In this document: piece by piece, positions 1-11,951 of the stretch
Layout: each line of letters starts with the position of its first letter
Position numbering within the stretch: the first letter of the stretch is position 1
Assembly: GCA_009192285.1 (NCBI GenBank)
Contig: WBVU01000005.1
Coordinates: forward strand, 1,434,768-1,498,767
Reading direction: 5' to 3'
Length of the DNA: 64,000 bases
DNA from: Morchella semilibera
Taxonomy: Eukaryota > Ascomycota > Pezizomycetes > Pezizales > Morchellaceae
Made by a program: the position numbers and the translations under genes
Notes under the pieces: model-generated
Databases searched by the model: none
What the model saw: only the letters and a program-made list of their open reading frames with translations
What the model was told of the DNA's origin: nothing

Positions 1-3000
1 CTTTCATCATTTGTGATAGCGACGTCAAGAAGTCTCTCCTCCATTAATATCTCCACTATACTTGTGTGACCTTGCATCCATGCTAGCGCTAAAGCCGTGT
101 TTCCATCCTTGCCCTTGTGTTGCGTGTCTATGCCTTGTGCCTTAACGAGCAGTTTGCAGGGTTCCAAGCGCCCAAAAATCGCGGCGCAGGAAAGAGCGGT
201 CCATCCATAATCCCTGCTTCTCGCGTTGACATCCAAGTCCTCCCGCGCTAGGAGTAGCTTTATCACCTGGCACTGATCCCTTTGCGTAGCCCATATTAAT
301 AGTGTTTCCGAGTCATACTGTTTGTTGATATTAACCCTTAAATCAGCGACGAGAACTTTTAATATATCGAAGTGCTTTAATCTAGCTGCGATGAACAAGG
401 GAGGCTCTCCGTCCGTGTTTATGGTGTTTGGTAGAACGTCATCACTGGCCTTAAGGATACTTTCTACAGTTCCTACATATCCGCCAATGATCGCAAGCGA
501 CAAAGCCGTCTCTCCGGAGCGATTTCGATGATTCAAAATCGAAGCTTGAGTAGATGTGTTCCGGAGAATATGTTTAACTTCAGGTTCGCTACCTTTGGAG
601 GCGGCATAGTGTAGGATGGTATCGCTGTTCACGTCGCTCAAGGTAAGATCACATCTACCAGTTTGGAGCAACTTCCGGAAGATAGCGGGGTCACCGGTGA
701 GAAGGGCATGCATCAACGGCGTTTTCCCTTCCTGATCAGCGTGGTTTATGTCGACCGCTGGCCGCGCAATGAGGGACAGAACCACGCTCATTTGCTTTGA
801 CTGAACCGCCAAGATGAGTGGCGTATTCATTGACTTATCACGGCAGCTTAAATCAGTGTTAGGATGATCAAGTAACAGCCGAACATATTCCATATCCCCA
901 TGCTCGGCGCTGTGGTGTAGAGGGGTGCGTCCCATTTGGTTACAAGGGTTGGGATCCGAATCTTGGAAGTGTCCTGAGTCTTTTAGGCACTCCCTGAAAG
1001 TAGGCAACAGGCGATAGTAACACGCCGTCCATAAGAGAGATGTATTTCTCGTATCTATCCCGCTTAGATATGGGAGGGTAACATGCAAACTCGAAGCCCA
1101 TGACCGATAAACGTCAGATTGAGGGTCCAGCAACCCGTTCCATCCTTGAGGATTGAGGCTAGACTTAGTTACTAGAGTACTCAGGTGATGTCCCCAATTT
1201 CGAGAAGCGTAATGAATCAGAAGTTTCGGGGAGACGATGATATTATGGACGTTTGGATCATCAATATCGGAAAGATTATCATATGCGCCGTACATGGGGT
1301 TTGTTAAAACCTCTCTACACACATCGGCAATCCACCTCCTACCGTCATCTCTGTTGTATTCTGAAGATTGGTCCAAAAACTCTTTAACGGTGGCGTGGGA
1401 AAACCTTAATATCCCAGTGCTTTTATCCAGAACAACCAAGCCACAGCATATTGCATAGAGGTCGTCGATGCTACTAATCTTACTAGACGGCACATTGGTA
1501 TCCTGATGTGGATCAGTAGTGATTTGTAACGACTGAAGCAGTATCTCTGGCGAGCGGTCATCGATGGTGTTGTAAATCCAGTGTATTACGTTGAGCGCAT
1601 TTCGATTATTGGTCTTTGTATGCTTATCAATCCTGGATAGTATATTCCTATACTTTTCCTCTAGGGATTGTGGATTGTATCTCAGTGTGTCATCGATCCC
1701 ATCCTCCGTAACTTGTCGACCAAGCTCTTCGATCCTAAGAGAGACGGCCAGGAACCTAGGGAAGGTAAGTTGATCGCTCACCATGTAAGGAATGAAGTAA
1801 ACATACATCCCATTTGCATCGGTGTCCAGGGCATTGATCTTTGATCTCTGGGTCTCCAGGTAATTACGCATGCCTCTAGACTTCGAATATAAGTCCTCAA
1901 TCTTTCCATCAAGGTAGACTCGGATATCTCCACTGTTATCTTCGGGTCGTATGTAGTGCTGGTTGTATGCACTCATACGACTCTTGATGTCTGACTCATT
2001 GCGACTACTGAAGAACATACGGACGGTTTTCACCGCAACCTGGATATCATTCAAGACATGAAAGAACTCCATGCGCGTAGCTGAGTCTAATTCGTCGAGT
2101 GCATCGATAATAATCCAGACTCCGTCTGAAAAGTCTTTACAAAGTTCAATAATGTATCGCTTGCTTTCCTCAAGAGTCAAGGATCCGCCGGAATTCAGAG
2201 ACCGCTGCTCATACAGTTTCATGATAGATTTGGGTACTCCCGATGAGTAGGCAAGACAGAGCTGTCTTACAATGGCTCTCAAGACGGAACTGGGGTTTGA
2301 ATGTTGGGGAAGATCGTAAGAACAGTAGAAGAAGGCGACTGCAGAGTTCCCAACAAAAGAGTTCTCGTTGTCCGGGTCCTGATTCGTACGGTTGATCAGG
2401 ATATCAACGACCTTTGAGCTTTTATTAATGTCAGCCAAGGCAGCTATGGCGGGGTATTATATCGGCTCTTACGTCAAGTGAGACTTGCCAGTTCCAGCTT
2501 GAGTAAATATAGTTAGTATTCTACCCCTGACCTGAGAAAGAGCCCTCACCATCGCCGCACAACCAAAAAGCAGACGAGGACGACTCTAAATTGAGCCATT
2601 CCTTGAATTCCACGTTTTCCTCCAGCCATTCGCATGTGTTAGGCGTTCGTCGTTCACAATGGGTCCTATGGTTTGCCCCATATTCCAAATTCGATATCCA
2701 GTTCAAGGCGTCCTTCAACTTTAGCTCTAGAAGGTTTAGCCATCTAAACATTAGGGTCGTTGTTTATGAGCCACTAACCATCGAGATAATCACAAATCAC
2801 CCCGAGTCTCATGTGACAGTCCTTTAAAGAACTTTCAAGACCCTGCAACTGACCCCTGCATTCTTCCAACTGGGACTTGAGCTTTTCTCGAGACGCATCC
2901 GCTCCTATAAGAGAATAGTGACTGTCAGAGGGATAGGAGCACAGGAACCACATTGGGCGATATACCTGATCGGTTGAGGGACGCAGCTGATATTCCTAGT

Positions 3001-4331
3001 TAGCAGAGAGCCAGAGCTTCTAGAACGTATTGGGTGGAACCTTCTTTCTCCACGAGATCAGCGCACTCACGGGTGCGTCTTTCACAGTCACGTACATCCT
3101 CTAGTAATCGGGACAGATGAGTTGAAAGGCTTTCTAAGATTTGCTCTGCTCATTCCGGGCGTTAAGCATAGTTCGTGAGTCAACTTTGTGTGTACCTACT
3201 TGGGGCAGATTTATCAACGTGCTGCTTCGCATAGACGAGGTAAGTCAATATCGAAACATATTGATCAACGAGACGTGTCTTCAATTCAGTGACGGACTGT
3301 TGCTTCGTCCCCAGATATAGTGCCTCATATATCGAGCTGCAATGCATGACCCAAGCGAGGTATCCAAGGCTAGTGGATATCAGAGCCATCCTTTTATAGT
3401 ATGCCAACCCAAGCTATGAGATCTAGGTTAGTATATATCTTTAGCGAGATGATTGGAAAAAAGGCACTTACATCTAGAAGGAGGATGAAGCCTGACCATG
3501 CTAGAGCGACAACATTAGGATGGTGCTGGAGTGCTATATTTCCAAACTTGGCGTATTTCTCGAGCTGTGTCAGGAAGACTTCAGCATACAATACTTTCTC
3601 GTTCTTACTGTTGGTATAATGAAGCCTCGACTCATCACTTTTGGCTCGTTGGTCTCGAATATAACCGATGAGGGAAGTAGCTAGCTGGAAATTTTCCTTT
3701 TTCTCCACAAGCGCTTCGGGCATTCCCTTGCGTAGCCTCTCCACCGCTTCGCCCCAGGGAGTGAGGGGTCTAATAAGTTTCAATTGTTAGGCAGCGAGAT
3801 ATGATATCCGCGGACTGCATTTCAACTTACTTCGGTGGACCTCCTTTTAAGTCGGACGGAGAAGAAAAAGTTTTTGATGGCTGCAAAGGAGGTGCAATAA
3901 ACTGGGAACTACATGCTGAGCCTGATCTCGGGCCGTTGCTAGCTGGGTGGCGAGTGGTCACTCTGGCAGTGTTGGCCGATGAATCTGAGTGGGTTGTTGG
4001 AGACCCCTTAGAGAATTGCGAGGGTCCTGGCGCGGTCATATCCTGTGTCGCGGTTGCACTAGCATAAATAGAAATTAGAGCCCCCCCAGATAAGAACAGA
4101 GTGATCCATTATCAATTACTCAAGAAGAGAATATAGCCTAACTTCGCCCAGGCTAAGGTCTTCCAAGACCGGGGGTGGGGGAATGCCGGCAGTGGGCGGG
4201 TTGGGCTCGATTTTAACATCGGTTAGGTCTTGAAGTGCACAATCACCAGGCGTCGACGGTTGTAGAGTGATTGGTAAATCTTTAGTCCTTCTTTTAAATA
4301 GCTTTCGTAGCGTAGAGAGAATGATACCCAT
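1..4331 (-). CDS. NLR-like NACHT-ankyrin protein A (3' end outside window)
   Basis: I recognise a fungal STAND/NLR-like protein, presumably an intracellular sensor for non-self or cell-death signalling (family knowledge; function not shown here). The gene model was built by hand. Exons: 4331-4120, 4058-3831, 3769-3472, 3413-3200, 3145-3041, 2904-2779, 2726-2550, 2497-2473, 2418-1807, 1755-<1. All phases match, and introns are 51-61 bp except one of 136 bp. The protein starts MGIILS followed by basic KLFKRR, which fits N-myristoylation. Residues ~147-317 form a helical domain (ALQHHPNVVALAWSGF) like Goodbye/DUF7708-type N-termini. Residues ~318-394 are coiled-coil-like. Walker A GDAGTGKS sits at ~452-459, split by an intron. 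Walker B is IIIDALDELD. About nine divergent ankyrin repeats follow from ~950, and the frame is still open at the window edge. It is a paralogue of the gene at 11952-18524. Donors GTTCCA and GTTAGT are weak, but the former's position is matched in the paralogue. Confidence 0.85.
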
Positions 4332-4411
4332 TGTTTGGAAAGAGTTGTTGTGGGGTATGGTTGTTAGGTCCGGTGGTGGGAAGGTTGTATGAGCATTGAG
4401 CACACACCTAC

Positions 4412-4423
4412 AATTATATATTA
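4412..4423 (-). promoter_or_regulatory. TATA-like box upstream of NLR-like gene A
   Basis: On the minus strand an AT-rich AATATATAATTG stretch lies about 80-90 bases before the ATG at 4331. A C/A-rich leader follows it. This is a plausible core promoter by position and composition only. Confidence 0.3.
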
Positions 4424-4987
4424 GCGATGTAGCGTAGCACATGACCTACGTGTCGCTAAATTTAAAGAACCTGCATTGGTAATTTATAACCTGTCTTAAT
4501 TAGAATCTAATCTACAATTCAACGAATGGAAACGGTCGATATGAAACATAGTGGAGTCTTTCAACCAAAGACAATTCTGCACGACTCATGTCCTCGGCCT
4601 GGGTATCACTAGAAACCTGAACCTCAGTCATAGAAGCGGCGATTTGGATAGACTGAGTGCTCGCCTAAAAAAAACAGCCTGTTGATTTGCAAATATATCA
4701 ATAGACTTTGTTTTTTGGCAACTTCATAGCGTTTCTGAACACAACCGCTATTACATGCCATAGAAAAATGTAGTCTTGGCGGTTTTTGTGTGTATGCAAT
4801 ATTAGTCGTTTTCAAAAACGCTATGAGATTGCGTCGTTTGCAGCAAAAGGTACTCAACGTGCTGTTCTTTTGGTGTGCCAAAGAGCTTGTCTAAAGGTGG
4901 GCTCTGGTTGGCATACCCCAGCCGCAATAAAATTTTCCTGAGTCTTACAGTCTGAAATATTATATCACATTCTGGTTGCATAACTTC

Positions 4988-5057
4988 GTGAACTAAAAGT
5001 GTGGTGTTGATAGGTGAGGATCCGTTCACTCACTTTATCCTAGAGCCTTGTACTGAA
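4988..5057. mobile_element. Partial MITE related to the one at 19325-19405
   Basis: The core GTGTGGTGTTGA, then GGATCCGTTCAC and the right arm TCCTAGAGCCTTGTA match the inverted-repeat element near 19.35 kb. The left arm is missing apart from a short GTGAAC stretch, so this copy is truncated or rearranged. Confidence 0.5.
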
Positions 5058-5483
5058 AAAATTCCTTGCCGCTGTTTGCACTAAAAGTGCTACTTTCTTG
5101 GTGCGATAAAGGGCCCGTGGTAGAATAACGAAGGTTCTGATCACATTGATTTTTGATATCGGGAATTATCCGCGGTGCTATTTTCTTATATATGCAAAGT
5201 GCCAAGACTGGCCTGGTGAAGTGGAACAGTATTGTCCCTTAGTCTGTCAATGCTGACCTCCCTATAATAGAGGAATTAAATTTGTATGGAGGATCCCTTA
5301 TTTGATAAGGGGGGTAGCGGGATCTGCTAGTAAAGCCACACAAATTTGCTTCTTCTGGGGGGGCCAGCATTTTACTAAGAGACTAAGGGATAGACTTACG
5401 GCTAAGATATGATTTGTGGCTGGAATATACTGCTCTGATTGGCCCATGCGTGTTCGGAGTAGCCAAGATTGTTCCAGCTGTGG

Positions 5484-5590
5484 TACTCGGGTCAGGCAAG
5501 AAGAACCTGAACATAAAAACGCGCTAGCAGGGGTCAAATTGGTTACTACCAGAAAAACGATGTTCAGGTTCTTCTTGCCTGACCCGAGTA
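5484..5590. mobile_element. MITE with ~29-bp perfect inverted repeats and TA ends
   Basis: GTACTCGGGTCAGGCAAGAA at 5483 is repeated as its perfect reverse complement ending at 5591. The arms continue inward to about 32 bases, and the spacer is ~45 bp. If the flanking TA dinucleotides at 5484-5485 and 5589-5590 are the target duplication, the element proper is 5486-5588 and of Tc1/mariner-like type. No coding capacity. Confidence 0.6.
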
Positions 5591-7385
5591 CTAATTTACG
5601 GCGCGCCGCACCATAGATTTCTTGCAGTACCACCCCCGCGAGGGTGACAGCATTGTTAGAGCATTACCGACAAAAAAACTCCAAGAACATCAAGTTATAG
5701 GAGCTTCCGGAACTCAATATAGGTAACCCTGAGCCCTTCTTTCTTCCAACCCTATAAAAGTCCTCAGATCTACAATGCGGATCAAATCAGACTCTAGCCC
5801 CGAGATATGTATGCCACTAGATTGTACTACCTCAATTACTATAGATGTGGCAATCAGTCGACAGGAATTGCTGAATCACCTACATGGTGGTTAGCTGGGG
5901 AGGTTGAGCTTCCCTCCGGTCAAGGGCTGAGTGATTAGTTGGTGGATGCAGCCCGACCTACGCTCAAAGGCCTAGCAACTGGTAGAATAGTTGATAAGGA
6001 CACAGATTATCCTAGTTTCAAGAACCACATACGCATCCTGTATCTCAAACTAGACTTCCGCTTCTTTTTGCTCTGGTTCCGGCGATTGTTTTGTCGTTCG
6101 GTAGACCATGATAGCTAACAGGCCTAGTTTACTGTACCACGTGGAACTCTGTGCAGGCCCGGTGCAAAACAAGGGCGAATAACTCCCGTATCACCTGAGG
6201 AGATACACTACGAGACAGCAGGGCTATAGGCCAACCAGATAGAGCCCACCTTTAGACGTCGGCCGCTGAGGTTCGGTGTAAAAGGCCCTTGCTGCAGCCT
6301 AATGATATATCTCAGACTTTGTGGTAAGCTGGGGTTCGATGGGTAGTTATGCAGCATCTACCGCCGTACCCCCGATTAAACTCGTGCAGGTCTGCATGTA
6401 TTTTATACCCCCGCAGGTCCCCTACTTCCTATCCCGTCCGTTGGTACCTTCCGTAGATTACCAGAGAAAGAACCGCCGACACTCCGCATCTTAAACTATA
6501 ACGCATTCTCACACTAAGCTCCTATCGCTCCTAGACACCTTACACACCTCAGTTCTTTCCTCGAGGGCACCCTCTCACACCTCCACCAGCGCCGGCCAAA
6601 TGACTCGAGCGGGCATAGGAACCCTAGCCGCCCTCAGTAACCTTAGTGAGGATCTGCAAGGAGAAGCCGTTCACCCACGTCTGCGTACAAATAAACGAGC
6701 TTCGTGATTTCGTTAGCGCGCTGAGTCATGGGGTATCACTCGCTTCCTTAGCCAAGGCTTTATTATTATATTTTATTTATACTTGATACATTAGCCAAGT
6801 CCTTTATATCACTGGTTACATGCAGTCCCTCGGCTATGGTAACGTCTCTCCGTCCACCGCCGTCCGCAACAAAGGGGTGAGGGTGGAGCTGGGGGTGGAT
6901 TATGAGGAGTGACAAACTAGGTAGGGTTCCCACCAGCCCCTGTTGGAGGGGGGTGGACAGTGTTACTTGCTGGCGACAGGATGAGGAGGCTGTTTTTATA
7001 GGGCTACACATTGTGTGTGTTCGAGGTAAACAATACTAGCACTATGGTCTACAATGCTCGGAAGCGCATATTATAATAGTCGTTGGTTATCCCAGGCCTT
7101 TTCAGGACACAAATGGATATCATGGTCACATATCACGACGAGGTGGTAGTCAGACCGGGGGCACGGTAATATAAAGCTAGAGTTTGGGGGCACGGGTTTG
7201 CGTTTCGGGCGTGTCAGTAGATTAATCGAGTCGTGCGCCTGCTCTATAGTGTCAGGAGATCCATATTTGGACGCGAAGAGGGCGGGTTGGTGGTGCCAGG
7301 CTTGATTTGTAGGGTGAGTCGTGGCTTCTCTGTTGTCTGCGAGTGCGGAAGTAAAGGATGGGGTAGGAGGGGTGGGGGTGAAAAA

Positions 7386-7835
7386 GGTGTAAAAAAATAT
7401 AAAAATATAAAAATATAAAAAATGCAAGTGTATAAGGCGATATAGGAATAATAAAAGTAAACAAAATAACGCAAAGGAGAGGGGTAATTAATAGGGGTGG
7501 TAAAAATGGTAACAAAAACAATAAAAACGATAAAAACGATAAAGATAATAAAGATAATAAGGATGATAGAGATAATAAAGATGATAAAGTAATAAGGATA
7601 AGGAAAATAATATCATAAAAATAATAAAAATGAGAAAAATGAGAAAACAAAAGTAATAAAAATAAGAATGGTGAGGGTGGTGCAAGAAATAAAGATAATA
7701 AAATATTAAAGGTAATAAAAAGAATAAAGATAATAAAATAATAGAGGTGGTTGAATAAAAAATATAAAACAAAAAAGTGAAAAAGAAAGAAAAAAAAATC
7801 AAAGAAAAAAAAAACTCGGTCAGCGACAGGATCCC
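7386..7835. repeat. Purine-rich low-complexity tract
   Basis: The plus strand is almost entirely A with G and scattered T/C. It is made of degenerate AATAAA, GATAATAAA and AAAATATA units with no exact period. The long Phe/Leu/Ile-rich open frame on the opposite strand is a by-product of this composition and is not a gene. Confidence 0.7.
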
Positions 7836-8166
7836 CACGGCGAAAACGCATTCCGTAGATGCGCTATACCGGACCGATGCCGCAGCGACATTGCCATATA
7901 CTACTAATTATAGACAGGCAGAACCCATCCGCTATCCCCACAGCTGGGTCTCTCACTACCATGCACGTTTCCAGAGCAGCTAAGGCGGCGATTCGTTAGT
8001 AGGTCAAGTGTTGACCTTGGTCATCAACAATGGGTTGTGTCATCATCATCTACACCCCCGCCCGGATCTAGCGTCTACACCGGAACAGCCTCTAAAGGAA
8101 ATTCCAGATCGCGAAACACCGTCTGCGCCCCTTGATCGCTTGATATGGCGGGAATGAAGATGATCA

Positions 8167-8178
8167 GGGTTAGGGTTA
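8167..8178 (+). repeat. Two-unit telomere-like repeat
   Basis: GGGTTAGGGTTA, two units of the usual fungal telomere repeat. Similar pairs occur at 10063-10076, 10928-10939 (reverse), 42382-42392 (reverse) and 55791-55804. They are too short to be interstitial telomere scars and may be telobox-like protein sites. Confidence 0.5.
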
Positions 8179-11100
8179 CTTGACAGACGTCAGAATTAAG
8201 ACTTGACGTGGAAGTTCAGAGTCCTGGATCTGAACCTAAAGAAAGCAGCAATGCAATGTGGTTTGAGTTATTTCGTGAGCGCTTCCCGCCCCGCCGAAAT
8301 CAGCGCGCGGTTAGTAGGTAATCGGCCAGTCGGTCGTCCATGGCATGGTAGTATCCGCCGCCATCTGTGAAGAGCACCTGTGCGCGTTTCCCCGCCGACG
8401 CAGCGGTGGTACAGCGTACTCCCGCATGCCCGGGCGGTCGTGCTGTGGTGGGGGTTGCATGGTGGTAGAGCGGTTTTTGGGCTGCGGTGTACCGTGGGAT
8501 GTCGGTACCACCACTCGTGTAGTGTAGTCTGCAGCTGGGCACAGAGTCGGGAGGGGTCAGGTTTTGTGCAGCGGTGGGTGTGTGTGTTGTTGGTATGGAC
8601 CCGGGAACTAGAGCGAAGAGCCTCAGCGTTTGACCGGGTGCAGGTGTGACGTGCAGCATCTGCAGGGCGGCGGGGGGGTTGGTGGGGTATCGTATGCAGG
8701 GCATGAGATAAGCGAGGTATGCAAGGGGAAACATGGTGGGGGAGAATGTACGTATAACCGACCACCACCTAGAACGAGCGAGATCTCGCACCACCGAAGT
8801 TCATCGCCGCGAGAATTAATCAGCTTACACGCCTCTCACACTAGCTTGAGATCCAGCATGGCTGCGTGCGCTGGTGCGGGGAAGCCACCGTAGCGTTGGG
8901 GGTTGGTGGTTCTGGGAATTAAAACACAGTAGCCGCAACCCACGCCACACCCTCAAGCGATGTGAGCTACGGGAGTGAAGGACTGACTGCAAAGGGCAGG
9001 CCATGGGTGTGGATGAAGTTGCGGTGTGGGCAAACTAGGGTTCCTGGTGGGCTCTTCTAGAGAAGCGCCGACAGGGGCTCTGCCAGACCCCCGCGTGCGG
9101 CTTCTGTCATCGTGTAATCCACTAATAGACAGGTATGTATGACTGAGAGCATATATGGCAAAGAACTCGTAAGATGGGTTACCTGCTAAAAAGGACTGTA
9201 CATAGTCGAGGGCAGTAGGTCAGAACCTCTCCCCTCTCATCATGAATACAAGCGATTACTCTCTACGTGGTAGAAACCCTTGTGCGATAGTCTTGGCGGG
9301 AGTATCTCTCTAACGGGACCCCCGGTTGCTTGCTGTTGGTGTATGGACAAAATATATTGCGGCCCTTTCTTGACAGGGTATGGGGTATGGGACGCGATAA
9401 ATGTTTTGCCAACGGTAGTAACTCTTTTACTACCCGTGGTGGAAACATTTCTAGCATTTATGCTTTAAGGTGGATGGAGGCACAGGCCTTTTGGGCAGGG
9501 GGCTGCGTAATCCCAGTATACTCATGAATATTGGCCACCGGTGGGGGATTTCCTGTGGTGTGTTACCAGTGGCGGCTACGTCACCACTGGCACTGGTGGG
9601 GGCATTTATAAAGGTTAGCGTTCATGGTTCGAGATTTACCAACAAGGTATAGCGCAGAATCAAGACTGATTCTCAGTGTTTATACAGACACAAGGCTCGC
9701 CACCGCTGGTAGAATTGCTTTCGACACATCTACCGCTCCACACCACATGACGTTAACAGCACAGCATTTCTGGGCCAAGGATGCCAGTACATATGCGTCC
9801 ATTCTCCACTAGCAGATGTTTCTGTTTGATAGCTGGATGTTCGCTAGCTTAGCATAGGAGGGCACGAAGACTGGAATTCGGTGTTTATGGCTGAAATCAA
9901 TACCACGGTGGGAAATAACCGTTGACGAATTTTCAGGGGGTGGGGGTCACAAGTGGTTGCGGTATATCAGGATGACGGTATGATGGTCATTGGGAGCTCG
10001 GAGTTATAAGGGAGCACAAGAACAGCCAAGTAATGAATTAAGAAAAATGATATCTTTCGACGTAGGGTTAGGGTTTCTTCTCCAAGTTGGGAAATGTGGC
10101 AGACTCGTGCAGTTTTCTCAGTGGATTTACTTTCATCATGTACTTTTTTACTGGCGAGCATATGGGGCACATCTGGCTCTTATAGGGGGGCATCACTCGG
10201 GATGAAGGTTAAAAAGTGGGAAGTGGGTAGTTTCGATGTGGGGGCCTATTTATTTCATACATGCATGCAGCCCTTAGGCCATGGCAACCATCTCCAGTTC
10301 CCACCTCCCGGAACAGATGGATCCTCCTCCCCTTCACCCTCCGCCGCCAAACTCGAAAAACAAAAAACAGAATCCGGGGAAACAAAACAAAACAGCAAAC
10401 ACGGTTGAATTACACCGATCTATCCTTCTCCCTTTCCTCTCCTCTCCTGGTGAGCTGATGTAGTAGCCTGCGATGTTGGTGGGAAGACTCTAATAGCCAA
10501 GCATGTAAGACCGCCGGTATATGGGTCTTGTAAATGTGTGATTAGGGGGAGGTTGGACGACTCTACATACATCAGGGTCCCGTGAGATACTGGAGACCGT
10601 GTCTGAAGCAGGGCAAAATACTCAAGCTGTTGCAAACTGGTGTTTATAACTACATGATACTCCGGACGACATAGGCCAAGGATGCGGGTGTGTCTTCAAC
10701 AGTTGTTATGCCTTTGGGCCAGGCCAGGGGGGAACGGACTTGTCCCTCGCTACTGGTGCCCTCCGTCTGGTGGTGGAGGATATGGGCAGGTGGTGGAGGA
10801 TATGGGGAGGAAGATTTACCTACTTCGGAGAGAGGAAGGAGGTGGTTGCCATAGCCTAAGGGCTACATGCATGTATGCAGTATAAGTAAATAAATACTGG
10901 TGCCCTCTTCCTATATAATTGCGTAATAACCCTAACCCTGCATAGTATCTTACTCCTTCTCAACTGGACCTGAGTTGATAACCGGGTTATAACTGTGTTT
11001 CTTTCCCCAGTCTGTTACCCTTATATGTTCGACCCTGATACACATTTCCGAACTCTTGAAAAGAAAATCTCATGTATCTTGTGGGGAAAGATATTGTTTA

Positions 11101-11951
11101 AAGGTGTAACCAGCAGACAAACATACCACTACTCGGTGGTTAAGGACTCTCTATAACTGCTATACCATGCTTTTTATACAACCCAATTAACTCCGGACAT
11201 TTATTTAAAAAAAAAAAGAGGCGTCTCACTTTTACGACCTGTAAGAGTAATCGTAGGGCCGCAGGCCCAATCATTTAGTTCATTTACCGATTCGTTTTGT
11301 ATGGGGAAACACAATTCTCGGACTACTAGAGAGGGGGGTAGGGGGAGGAAGTCCCTTCATCATCACCTAACCGCAGCGGTCCCGGCGATACCAGACCAGG
11401 AGCCGACATGTGTGCGCCGGAATGCAACTCTGCGGGCTGGCGAGGCACTATATGGGCTGGAGATTGGGTTATGGTGGATAGCATATTGACCAGAGGTTAT
11501 TGGAGGAATGAGATATGGGGTGAAATATGTGTTGCGCGGACTTAATGCGGGAGCTCGGGGGCGTGCACATGGGTAGCATATCAAGTGATTGGAGAAAGAC
11601 TAGGTTGGAGATGTCATTTATAAGAAAACTTTTTTTATAAGGGTTCGTACAGTCTGCGTTCTCTTGACAGGGGGAGGAAAGAAGAAAGGAAAAATTCGAT
11701 AGCTCATAACTGAAAAACAGATAGGGTAACGAAAAAGGTCAATGTAGCAAACTCGATAACAGATGGAATATAAACGGGTAACTCCACGAACTTGGCGACA
11801 GATAAAGTTAAAAATAACAATCTTAACAGGTTCAGTTACAGGTAGAGGGAAAATGAATCAACGCTTTCATATGAGCCGCCAAGGGATTGCCTACACCACC
11901 GCCTGTATCTCGAACATGGTAGAGGGCTAGCAGGGAGGATCACAACACCTC

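Larger units (their letters stand above)
4424..11951. other. Gene-poor region between the two NLR-like genes
   Basis: About 7.5 kb in which I find no coding region I can support. Short open frames occur on both strands but show no recognisable motif and no consistent intron signals. The stretch contains two MITE-like inverted repeats (near 5.0 and 5.5 kb), an A/G-rich low-complexity tract (7.39-7.84 kb), a GC-rich island with overlapping open frames on both strands (8.27-8.80 kb), several short hairpins around 9.4-9.6 kb, and telomere-like GGGTTA pairs at 8167, 10063 and 10928. It separates two same-strand paralogues, so it may be decayed duplicated or transposon-derived DNA. Confidence 0.6.

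Noticed and set aside
2445-2472. A 29-bp intron in NLR-like gene A just after Walker A, implying a frameshift or pseudogene
   Set aside because: A later acceptor at 2419 gives a normal 54-bp intron with a CTGAC branch point and restores the frame, matching the paralogue.
7252-7851. 199-codon Phe/Leu/Ile-rich open frame on the minus strand
   Set aside because: It is the translation of an A/G-rich low-complexity tract; no motif, no codon structure, overlapping frames equally open.
8268-8893. Overlapping 87-166-codon open frames on both strands
   Set aside because: GC-rich DNA keeps all frames open; none shows a recognisable domain or intron signals.
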